NCBI GenBank assembly: GCA_013813615.1
Contig: JACCRJ010000559.1
Coordinates: 1-5,346, forward strand
Source of the DNA: Lautropia sp.
GTDB lineage: Bacteria; Pseudomonadota; Gammaproteobacteria; Burkholderiales; Burkholderiaceae_E
Length of the DNA: 5,346 nucleotides
Direction of reading: 5' to 3'
The position numbers and the translations under genes were made by a program. This document shows, in pieces, positions 1-5,346 of this stretch; positions within the stretch are counted from its first letter, which is position 1; the number at the start of each line of letters is the position of its first letter. The notes under the pieces are model-generated. The model had not been told where the DNA came from. It worked only from the letters and a program-made list of their open reading frames with translations, and did no database searches.

Positions 1-527
1 CCTTCGGTGGGCGCTGATGCGCCGCCGCGGCCGGGATCTGCCGGTGCCGGGCGGCCCCGCCCGTCCTGCAGGAGCTTGTCCAGCGGCAGATAGAGCATGC
101 TGTTGTTGCTGCGCGAATCCAGGTACACCTTGGAGGTATTGGCGAAGATCTGCTGCATCGTCTCCAGGTACATCCGCTCGCGGGTTGTCTCCGGCGCCTT
201 GCTGTAGGCCGCGAGGATCTGCGTGAACCGCAATGCGTCGCCCTCGGCCTGGGCGCTGACCCGGTCCCGGTAGCCCTGGGCTTCCAGGAGCAGCCGGTCC
301 GCCGCCCCTCGCGCCCGCGGGATCACGTCATTGGCATAGGCCTGGCCTTCGTTGATCAGCCGCTGCCGGTCCTGGTCGGCCTTGTTCGCATCCTCAAAGG
401 CCGCCTGCACCTGCTCCGGCGGTTGCGCCTGCTGAATGGTCAGGTCCACCAGGCCGATGCCGAGCTTGTACTTGTCGAGGATCTGCTGCGTCAGCTTCTG
501 CGCCTCGTCGGCCACCTGCGCCTTCTC
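1..527 (-). pseudogene. hflK: HflK C-terminal part beyond the amber codon (3' end outside window)
   Basis: In the same frame as the upstream piece, 175 codons without a stop run from the TAG to the left edge. They read as an ordinary HflK C-terminal half. The end of the SPFH domain is seen as YKLGIGLVDLTIQQAQPPEQ, matching YDMGITLLDVNFQAARPPEE of E. coli. A long charged helix with ANDVIPRARG and AQAEGDALRF follows, then the APETTRERMYLETMQQI segment and MLYLPLDKLLQ near the end, followed by a Gly/Pro/Ala-rich tail. With the N-terminal part this gives 404 sense codons at the edge, close to the 419 residues of E. coli HflK, so the true stop should be just outside, followed by hflC. A GTG at 513-515, nine bases after an AGGAG, could serve as an internal restart. 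The conserved sequence shows the interruption is recent, or not a real loss. Confidence 0.8.
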
Positions 528-530
528 CTA
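528..530 (-). other. In-frame TAG inside hflK
   Basis: On the minus strand the codons read ATC CTT TAC TAG GAG AAG GCG CAG. HflK sequence flanks the stop in a single frame on both sides, so no indel is needed to explain it. The codon aligns to a non-conserved position just after the family's ILTEG-like segment. One base change from CAG, GAG or AAG would produce it. It may be a true nonsense mutation, a base-call error, or a suppressed codon. Confidence 0.9.
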
Positions 531-1214
531 GTAAAGGATCTGGTCGATCGGGCGGCGACCGATCACTTCCCGCATGGCGGATTCCGTTACCTGGCGGATC
601 AGGTCTTCGGTCGTCGGCGCCGGGTTGTTCTCGAACAGGAACTGCTGAGGGTTGTCGATGCGGTACTGGACTGCGAACTGCAGGTCCACGATCGCCTGGT
701 CGCCGGTGAGGATCAACGCCTCCTTCGGCACCTTGTTCTTGACGTTGCTGCGGTAGCCGATCTCCACCTGGCGCAACCGCGAACGATCGACCAGTTCATG
801 GCGTTCGAACGGATAGGGCAGCCGCCACTGGAAGCCGGCTCGCTCAGTCATGTAGCGGAACTCGCCGAAGCGCAGGATCGCTGCCACCTGCCCCTCCGGC
901 ACGATGTAGAAGCCGCTGCCGAGCCAGAGCAGGGCCAGGACCGCCGCCACGACACCCAGTCCGACCGCAGCGCCACGGCCGGAGATGCTGGGGCCGTCGC
1001 CGCCGGGTCTGCCCGGACCGCCAGGGCCACTGTTGCGGCCGCCCTTGTTGAAGATACCGTTGAGCCGGCGACTCAGATCGCGCCAGAGTTCATCGAGATC
1101 CGGCGGACCCTCCTGCGGCCGTTGCGGTGGGCGTTGCGGCGGCCGGTCCGGCGGGCGCGGCTCGTTGTCGGAGCCACCGCCTCCGCGACCCCAACCGGGT
1201 TCATCGGACGACAT
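528..1214 (-). CDS. hflK: HflK N-terminal part, ended by an in-frame amber codon
   Basis: HflK is an inner-membrane SPFH (band 7) protein that forms a large cage with HflC around the FtsH protease and modulates its activity. From ATG at 1212-1214 there are 228 residues. They comprise a Gly/Pro-rich cytoplasmic N terminus, the EGPPDLDELWRDLSRRL motif (35-51) matching QGPPDLDDIFRKLSKKL of E. coli, and one membrane helix (about 81-104). The first part of the SPFH domain follows, with ILRFGEF, RLPYPFE, TGDQAIVDLQFAVQYRI and ESAMREVIGR. Translation then meets TAG at 528-530, where E. coli continues through about 200 more residues; the missing part is encoded in the same frame further on. The start was chosen because MSSDEPGW resembles the family's short N terminus; ATG at 1236-1238 would add eight residues. 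Neither has a clear ribosome binding site, so coupling to hflX, which it overlaps by 14 bases, is likely. The truncated product would lack the coiled coil needed for the cage. Confidence 0.85.
   Translation of the reverse strand: MSSDEPGWGRGGGGSDNEPRPPDRPPQRPPQRPQEGPPDLDELWRDLSRRLNGIFNKGGRNSGPGGPGRPGGDGPSISGRGAAVGLGVVAAVLALLWLGSGFYIVPEGQVAAILRFGEFRYMTERAGFQWRLPYPFERHELVDRSRLRQVEIGYRSNVKNKVPKEALILTGDQAIVDLQFAVQYRIDNPQQFLFENNPAPTTEDLIRQVTESAMREVIGRRPIDQILY
1119..1154 (-). repeat. Three 12-base tandem units in hflK encoding PP(D/Q)R
   Basis: Residues 21-32 of HflK read PPDR, PPQR, PPQR, from three near-identical 12-base units (CCGCCGGACCGG, CCGCCGCAACGC, CCACCGCAACGG). They lie in the disordered cytoplasmic N terminus, where family members vary. 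Unit-number change would keep the frame. Confidence 0.6.
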
Positions 1215-2481
1215 CAGTGCGCGAAAGCGTGACCACATGTTGGGATTTCGTATCAGGGTTCGGTTCTGGATCGTCGAGGTAGCCGTCGGAACGGGATTCA
1301 CCGGCTTGCCCATCAGCGAATTCGCCGCCGTCGGAATCGACAGGCTCGCCGGCGTTATCGTCGGTGCCATCGCGGGCATCGCTGGAACCGTGGTCATCGA
1401 AGCGGGCGGCGTGCTCCTGAGGCTCACGCCGCGCCCGGTCCATTAGCAACTGCTTCAATTCCGCTACGCCGGCACCGGTCTGGGCGCTGAGCGCCAAGCC
1501 CGCGATCCTACCATAGCCGCCGGTGCGGCCTCCGGCGACGACGGGGGTGAGGTCCACCTTGTTGAGCACCATGATCTGCTCGACGTCGCCGGCACCGATC
1601 TCCGCGAGGACCTTGTTCACAGCAACGATCTGCTGTTCGCGATCCGGCGAGCTCCAGTCCACCACGTGCAGCAGCAGGTCCGCCTCCGCGGTCTCCTCGA
1701 GGGTGGCGCGAAACGCCGCGACCAGGCCGTGCGGCAGGTCCCGGATGAAACCGACCGTATCCGACACCACGATCTCCTGCCCGTCTTCCAGCCGCGCCCG
1801 CCGCGTCAGCGGGTCAAGCGTCGCGAAGAGCTGGTTGACCGCCACGGCGCCGCCGCCGGTGAGCACGTTGAAGAGCGTCGACTTGCCGGCGTTGGTATAA
1901 CCGATGAGCGACACACGCAAGGCGTCCGAGCGCTGCCGGGCCCGGCGCCGAGTCCGGCGCTGCCGCTCGACCTTGTGCAGCTTCACCCGCAGGCGTTTGA
2001 TCTTGTCCTCGATCATCCGGCGGTCCAGTTCCAACTGGGTCTCGCCAGGGCCGCCCCGCAGGCCGATACCGCCGCGCTGGCGCTCCAGGTGCGACCACAT
2101 CCTGACCAGACGGGACGACTGGTGCTGGAGCTGGGCGAGTTCGACCTGCAACTTTCCTTCGCCGCTGCGGGCGCGCTGCGAGAAGATGTCGATGATGAGT
2201 TCGGTGCGGTCCGACACCCGCACTTTCCAGAGCCGCTCCAGATTGCGCTGCTGTACTGCGCTGATGGGATGGTCGAAAACGACCAGCGAGATGTCCTGCT
2301 CCTGGAACTCGGCGCCGAGGCGTTCTGCCGCGCCGCTGCCGAGGTAGAGTGCGGGATCCGGGCGCGGGCGCCGGACGATCTCGCGCAGGGTGGGGGTCAG
2401 CCCCGCAGAGCGGGCCAGCGCATCCAGTTCATCCAGGCTTTCGTCGTCCAGACGCTTGCCATTGACGGCGACCGCGAGCAA
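1201..2481 (-). CDS. hflX: HflX, ribosome-splitting GTPase
   Basis: HflX binds the 50S subunit and splits stalled or stress-inactivated 70S ribosomes. The 426 residues contain the HflX N-terminal domain (YLGSGAAERL, FDHPISAVQQRNLER, RTELIIDIF, EGKLQVELAQL), the glycine-rich loop GGIGLRGGPGETQLELDRR (137-155), and a basic helical segment. The G domain follows with GYTNAGKST (194-202), FATLDP (219-224), DTVGF (241-245), NKVD (307-310) and SAQTG (332-336). After about residue 352 the usual C-terminal domain is missing, replaced by a 74-residue tail with 20 Asp/Glu. The start is TTG at 2479-2481, the only ATG, GTG or TTG codon in frame there; it has no visible ribosome binding site and lies 56 bases after hfq. 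Homologues usually begin several residues before this first beta strand, so a non-standard start further upstream is possible. The 3' end overlaps hflK by 14 bases. Family identity is certain; the exact start is not. Confidence 0.95.
   Translation of the reverse strand: MLAVAVNGKRLDDESLDELDALARSAGLTPTLREIVRRPRPDPALYLGSGAAERLGAEFQEQDISLVVFDHPISAVQQRNLERLWKVRVSDRTELIIDIFSQRARSGEGKLQVELAQLQHQSSRLVRMWSHLERQRGGIGLRGGPGETQLELDRRMIEDKIKRLRVKLHKVERQRRTRRRARQRSDALRVSLIGYTNAGKSTLFNVLTGGGAVAVNQLFATLDPLTRRARLEDGQEIVVSDTVGFIRDLPHGLVAAFRATLEETAEADLLLHVVDWSSPDREQQIVAVNKVLAEIGAGDVEQIMVLNKVDLTPVVAGGRTGGYGRIAGLALSAQTGAGVAELKQLLMDRARREPQEHAARFDDHGSSDARDGTDDNAGEPVDSDGGEFADGQAGESRSDGYLDDPEPNPDTKSQHVVTLSRTDVVR
1204..1425 (-). 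other. Acidic low-complexity C-terminal tail of HflX
   Basis: This stretch encodes HflX residues 353-426. It has 20 Asp or Glu, many Gly and Ser, and no recognisable fold. By hand count 26 of the last 65 codons (362-426) end in A or T, against 7 of 69 codons around the P-loop (187-255). I read the other minus-strand frames over the same bases and found no HflX C-terminal domain, so a simple frameshift does not explain it. Confidence 0.75.
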
Positions 2482-2537
2482 CGCGGCATTGGTCGGGATG
2501 ACGTCGTTGGCGAGATCATCGCCGGCGGGATTGGTTT

Positions 2538-2774
2538 TCAGCTCTCCGGACTCTCTTGGTGGAAGTCGACCGCGCGCGCCGGCACGACCGTGGAAATCGC
2601 ATGCTTGTAGACCATCTGGGTCACCGTGTTTCGCAGCAGGACTACGTACTGGTCGAACGAATCAATCTGTCCCTGGAGCTTGATGCCGTTGACCAGGTAA
2701 ATGGACACCGGCACATGTTCTTTACGTAGCAGGTTCAAAAAAGGGTCCTGCAGCAATTGGCCTTTGTTGCTCAT
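2538..2774 (-). CDS. hfq: Hfq, RNA chaperone
   Basis: Hfq forms a ring-shaped hexamer that pairs small RNAs with target mRNAs and affects mRNA stability. The 78 residues carry the whole Sm fold: QDPFLN (9-14), the Sm1 stretch [20 protein letters not shown], and the Sm2 block [10 protein letters not shown] with the proximal uridine-binding Lys57-His58 pair. Distal-face residues Tyr26 and the GIKLQGQ strand are kept. The rim, RRER in E. coli, reads RKEH (17-20) here, so one arginine is lysine and another histidine. The C-terminal tail is short, ending in an acidic QESPES; E. coli Hfq has 102 residues. The ATG at 2772-2774 fits the family N terminus exactly; only a weak GGA lies upstream. The stop is TGA. 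It sits between der and hflX; the hfq-hflX-hflK order is classical, but der occupies the place that miaA has in E. coli. Confidence 0.98.
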   Translation of the reverse strand: MSNKGQLLQDPFLNLLRKEHVPVSIYLVNGIKLQGQIDSFDQYVVLLRNTVTQMVYKHAISTVVPARAVDFHQESPES

Positions 2775-2888
2775 GGCGGTCCGTTATGATGAATATTTTC
2801 TTGGGGCTCGTCAGTTTCTTTTCAAGCCTGGAGAGCGCTGCGGACGCACAGTCCTGACCCTCACTGTAACCGAAATGCCAAGGCCATG
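2775..2888 (-). promoter_or_regulatory. der-hfq intergenic region, possible weak hfq promoter
   Basis: This 114-base gap is the longest non-coding stretch in the window and the natural place for an hfq promoter. Its hfq-proximal part is AT-rich against a GC-rich background (AAGAAAATATTCATCAT just before the gene). The best sigma70-like pair I can find is TTGAAA (2820-2825) and GAAAAT (2795-2800), but the 19-base spacer is long and the -10 matches only four of six positions. Hfq represses its own mRNA in E. coli, and an A-rich leader would suit binding by its distal face; that is inference. No terminator with a T-run is visible, so read-through from der is equally plausible. Confidence 0.25.
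2848..2867. repeat. Short inverted repeat in the der-hfq gap
   Basis: On the minus strand ACAGT and ACTGT are exact inverted arms around a 10-base spacer, and a T-G wobble would extend the stem by one pair. The stem is short and no T-run follows it, so it is not a standard terminator. It could be an operator half-site pair or chance. Confidence 0.3.
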
Positions 2889-4430
2889 TTACCGGGGGGT
2901 CTTCGGCGCAAAGGGGTTCGCGCCCGAGCGGAATTCGATGCGCAGCGGCGTTCCCTCCAGCCCCATGCGCTCGCGAAACCAGCCCTCCAGATAGCGCTTG
3001 TAGCTCTCGCTGACCTTGTCGAGCGCACTGCCGTGGATCACGATGATCGGCGGGTTCTGGCCGCCCTGGTGCGCATAGCGCATTTTGGGTCTGACCAGGC
3101 CGCTGCGCGGCGGCGCCTGGTGCTGTACCGCAGCCAGCAGAAAACGGGTGAGCTTGGGGGTCGAGAGATTGCTGGTCGCCGCCTGGTGGGCTGCGGTGAC
3201 GGATCGCATCAGGGTCCGCAGCGACTTTCGCTTGAGAGCGCTGATGGGATGCATGCGCGCAAAGGACAGGAAATGCAGCTTGCGCGCAAACTCCTGCTCG
3301 ACCCACGCGCGGTTATCCTCGGGCACCGCATCCCACTTGTTCAGCGCGATCACCAGCGCACGGCCCGAGTCCAGGATGTAGCTTGCGATGCTGCCGTCCT
3401 GCTCCGAGACCCCCTCGACTGCGTCGATCAGGAGGATGCAGACATTGCAGTCCTCGATCGCCTGCAGAGTCTTCACCACCGAGAACTTCTCGATGACCTC
3501 GTGCACTTTGCCGCGGCGGCGGATACCCGCGGTGTCGATCATCGTGTATTGGCGCTTCTCGAACTCGAAGTCGACGGCGATCGAATCTCGCGTGGTGCCG
3601 GGCTGGTCGAAGGCGATCAGCCGCTCCTCGCCCAGCAGCACGTTGATCAGCGTCGACTTGCCGCTGTTGGGGCGTCCCACCACGGCCACCCGGATCGGCT
3701 TCTGCGCGTGTGCTGCGGCGGTGTCTCCGGCGACTTCCTCCCCCGCGTCCGGTCCGGCCGCGGGTCTGCCTGCGGATCCGCCGGCAGCCGGATCGACAGC
3801 TTCGCCGCTCGCGAGGGCATCGGCATCCGGCGTGGCCCGCGCCGGCGCGACGTCAGCGGCCGGCACGGCCAGCAGATCATGCGCCTGGGCGACCGCATCC
3901 AGGCATTCCATGATCAGTTCGGGGACACCCTCGCCGTGCGCGGAGGAGATCGCGCGCGGCGTGCCCAGTCCGAGTGCATGGAATTCGGCGCTGGCGATCG
4001 CCTGCGGCAGCCCCTCGGTCTTGTTGACGGCGACCCGCACCAGCCGCGCGGACCGGCGCAGTTCGTTAGCGATGTCCCGGTCCCGCGGGGTCAGGCCCTG
4101 GCGCCCGTCGAGCACGAACACGACCAGGTCGGCTTCGATGATCGCCTGCCGCGTCTGCCTGGCCATGTGCGCGGCAACGCCGGTCGCGGCAATCGGTTCG
4201 AAGCCACCGGTGTCGATCAGCACATAGCGACGCTCCCCCTGCGTGCACGGCGCATAGTGACGGTCCCGGGTCAGCCCGGGTATGTCCGCCACGATCGCCT
4301 GGCGCGAGCGGGTGAGGCGGTTGAAGAGTGTCGACTTGCCGACGTTCGGCCGCCCGACCAGGGCGATGACCGGCACCGGCTGATGCGGCTCGGGCGCGGG
4401 GAGGCGGCTTTGGCGCCGGAAGGTGCTCAC
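2889..4430 (-). CDS. der: Der (EngA), tandem-GTPase ribosome assembly factor
   Basis: Der is a cytoplasmic GTPase needed for maturation of the 50S ribosomal subunit. The 513 residues show two G domains and a C-terminal KH-like domain. Domain 1 has the P-loop GRPNVGKS (26-33), PGLTRD (51-56), DTGG (73-76) and NKTEG (136-140). Domain 2 has GRPNSGKS (252-259), PGTTRD (277-282), DTAG (299-302), NKWD (364-367) and SALK (397-400). The KH-like part runs from about 425 to the end, with the typical [13 protein letters not shown]. The linker between the G domains (about 189-243) is rich in Ala, Gly and Pro. The start is uncertain: GTG at 4428-4430 gives an 18-residue leader, whereas an in-frame GTG at 4374-4376 would give [15 protein letters not shown], closer to the usual family start; neither has a convincing ribosome binding site. 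The stop is TAA. It lies 50 bases after bamB and 114 before hfq. Identity is secure. Confidence 0.97.
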   Translation of the reverse strand: MSTFRRQSRLPAPEPHQPVPVIALVGRPNVGKSTLFNRLTRSRQAIVADIPGLTRDRHYAPCTQGERRYVLIDTGGFEPIAATGVAAHMARQTRQAIIEADLVVFVLDGRQGLTPRDRDIANELRRSARLVRVAVNKTEGLPQAIASAEFHALGLGTPRAISSAHGEGVPELIMECLDAVAQAHDLLAVPAADVAPARATPDADALASGEAVDPAAGGSAGRPAAGPDAGEEVAGDTAAAHAQKPIRVAVVGRPNSGKSTLINVLLGEERLIAFDQPGTTRDSIAVDFEFEKRQYTMIDTAGIRRRGKVHEVIEKFSVVKTLQAIEDCNVCILLIDAVEGVSEQDGSIASYILDSGRALVIALNKWDAVPEDNRAWVEQEFARKLHFLSFARMHPISALKRKSLRTLMRSVTAAHQAATSNLSTPKLTRFLLAAVQHQAPPRSGLVRPKMRYAHQGGQNPPIIVIHGSALDKVSESYKRYLEGWFRERMGLEGTPLRIEFRSGANPFAPKTPR

Positions 4431-4480
4431 GTCGGACCGCTCAAGTCGGCGTTTCTAGCGGAGCCGGCTCGCGCCCGCCC
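4431..4480 (-). other. bamB-der intergenic spacer with a 10-base palindrome
   Basis: The 50 bases between the bamB TGA and the der GTG contain the perfect palindrome GAGCCGGCTC (4461-4470). No T-run follows, so it is not a convincing terminator, and no promoter-like pair is visible. Co-transcription of bamB and der is the simplest reading. Confidence 0.4.
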
Positions 4481-5346
4481 TCACCGCAGCGGCAGGGCTG
4501 CGACGGTGCCGCCCAGGGTCTGGATGTAGACCATATCGCCGACCGCTACCGGCGCTGAAGCCGGCGCAGTACCGTTGACCGACAAGCGGGCCAGCGGCGA
4601 ACCGTCGCCGAGCGACAGCACGCTGAAGTTGCCGAACCGGTCGCCGAACAACACCCGCTGGCCCGCGATCACCGGCGCCGTCAGGCCTCGGCGCACGAAG
4701 CCGTCCTGCTTCCACAGCGCGTCACCGGTCGGCCTCACCGCCTGGATGACGTCGCTGCCGTCCACGGTCACGACGGTATCGCCGGCCCCCGCCAGGCCGC
4801 TTGCCGACGAGATGTCCCGGGTCCACACCACCCGTCCGTCGTCGGTGCGAAGGCAGGCGAGCTTACCCTGGTAGGCCACCGCACAGATCTGGTTGGATTC
4901 GAGGGCCGGTGCGCCGGCAATGTCCACCAGGCGCTCGAGTTCGGTAGCGCCCCGCGGGGTCGCAATCACCGTCTCCCAACGCGGCGAACCCAGCCGCAGG
5001 TCCAGCGCCATCACCCGCGCACCAGGCATTCCGACGAAGACGGTCTCGCCGCCCAGCACCATCGGCATGCTCTGGCGCAGCACCAGCGTCGGCATCGTCC
5101 GCTGAAAGGTCCACCTGATGCTGCCGCCGTCCCGGTCCATCGCGACGATCCGACCGTCGACCGTACGCACCACGACGGCGCTCCCGGTCACCAGGGGCGC
5201 GGTGATGACTTCGCCTTTGAGCGGCACCGACCAGCGCCGCCGCCCGCTCGTGTCCAGCGCGATCACATCACCGTCGCGCGACACCACGACCACCATCGTG
5301 CCGTCGCTCGCGGCGCCGGCAGCCAGCTTCTCCTTCAGCTCGATCT
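4481..5346 (-). CDS. bamB: BamB, outer-membrane assembly lipoprotein (5' end outside window)
   Basis: BamB is a periplasm-facing lipoprotein of the BAM complex; it binds BamA and helps insert beta-barrel proteins into the outer membrane. The frame is open to the right edge, so the ATG at 5294-5296 is internal, with 16 codons of good BamB sequence (IELKEKLAAGAASDGT) before it. 287 residues are visible. Against about 390 in E. coli BamB, roughly the first 100, with signal peptide and lipobox, are missing. Repeated propeller blades of the PQQ-like type are seen, each with a G-x-(V/I)-x-A-(L/M)-D turn and a tryptophan (RRRW, SIRW, SPRW, VVW, ALW). The block PRGATELERLVD (about 4922-4957) matches the ATGSTEIDRLSD segment of E. 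coli BamB. The C terminus, GGTVAALPLR then TGA, closes the last blade as in the family. der follows after 50 bases, probably in the same operon. The family assignment is firm. Confidence 0.95.
   Translation of the reverse strand, partial: IELKEKLAAGAASDGTMVVVVSRDGDVIALDTSGRRRWSVPLKGEVITAPLVTGSAVVVRTVDGRIVAMDRDGGSIRWTFQRTMPTLVLRQSMPMVLGGETVFVGMPGARVMALDLRLGSPRWETVIATPRGATELERLVDIAGAPALESNQICAVAYQGKLACLRTDDGRVVWTRDISSASGLAGAGDTVVTVDGSDVIQAVRPTGDALWKQDGFVRRGLTAPVIAGQRVLFGDRFGNFSVLSLGDGSPLARLSVNGTAPASAPVAVGDMVYIQTLGGTVAALPLR

Noticed and set aside
423..1232. Plus-strand open frame opposite hflK
   Set aside because: It is antisense to good HflK sequence on both sides of the amber codon; composition and content look like a shadow.
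1215..1427. A longer HflK N terminus starting near 1427
   Set aside because: The extra 71 residues show no HflK likeness, and the stretch is coding for the HflX tail in another frame. The family N terminus fits the ATG at 1212-1214.
1201..1440. A frameshift hiding the normal HflX C-terminal domain
   Set aside because: I read the other two minus-strand frames: one meets TGA at once, and the other gives a Pro/Thr/Ala-rich sequence unlike the domain.
1666..2610. Plus-strand open frame opposite hflX
   Set aside because: It is a mirror of a conserved coding region and shows no motif of its own.
2860..2882. TTGGCATTTCGG-type sequence upstream of hfq as a sigma54 or sigma70 promoter
   Set aside because: It lacks the fixed -24/-12 pattern of sigma54 sites, and no acceptable -10 hexamer lies 16-18 bases after TTGGCA.
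2906..2926. GGCGC/GCGCC arms at the end of der as a terminator
   Set aside because: The stem is inside the coding region, has a mismatch, and is not followed by a T-run.
2886..4529. Long plus-strand open frame (547 codons) lying opposite der
   Set aside because: It is antisense to a clearly conserved gene, its product is Arg/Asp/Gly-rich without any recognised motif, and long antisense frames are expected in GC-rich DNA.
5294..5296. ATG as the start of bamB
   Set aside because: The frame stays open to the right edge with fitting BamB sequence before it, and a lipoprotein signal peptide is absent after this ATG; the gene is cut by the window.
1..5346. Mobile elements, CRISPR arrays, tRNA or rRNA genes
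   Set aside because: No transposase, terminal repeats, regularly spaced repeats or RNA-gene signatures were found on either strand; conserved core genes fill nearly all the window.

Overview
The window is about 5.3 kb of GC-rich DNA in which every supported gene lies on the minus strand, reading from right to left: bamB (5' end outside the window), der, hfq, hflX and hflK (3' end outside the window). Protein likenesses point to a high-GC gammaproteobacterium. Hfq has the [11 protein letters not shown] and [10 protein letters not shown] blocks, BamB has the ATELERLVD block, and hfq-hflX-hflK is the classical proteobacterial order. In Escherichia coli, however, miaA precedes hfq; here der does. 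I cannot name a genus.

Region by region: 4481-5346 encodes the C-terminal three quarters of BamB, the beta-propeller lipoprotein of the BAM outer-membrane assembly machine. A 50-base gap leads to der (2889-4430), a two-G-domain ribosome-assembly GTPase. A 114-base gap, the largest non-coding stretch, separates der from hfq (2538-2774), the RNA chaperone; it carries a small inverted repeat and an AT-rich patch that may hold a weak promoter. A further 56 bases lead to hflX (1201-2481), a ribosome-splitting GTPase that starts at TTG and ends in an unusual acidic tail. hflK begins inside the 3' end of hflX and continues to the left edge.

The genes look like one transcription unit of envelope, ribosome and RNA quality-control functions. 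BamB serves outer-membrane assembly, Der and HflX act on the ribosome, Hfq works in small-RNA regulation, and HflK with HflC (expected just beyond the left edge) controls the FtsH membrane protease.

The clearest anomaly is an in-frame TAG in the middle of hflK (528-530). The reading frame continues on its far side for 175 codons of good HflK sequence, so this is a single-codon interruption and not a frameshift. The second is the HflX C terminus: the usual C-terminal domain is absent, and an acidic low-complexity tail with different third-position base use takes its place. I see no mobile element, CRISPR array, RNA gene or undescribed system; the rest is ordinary core genome.
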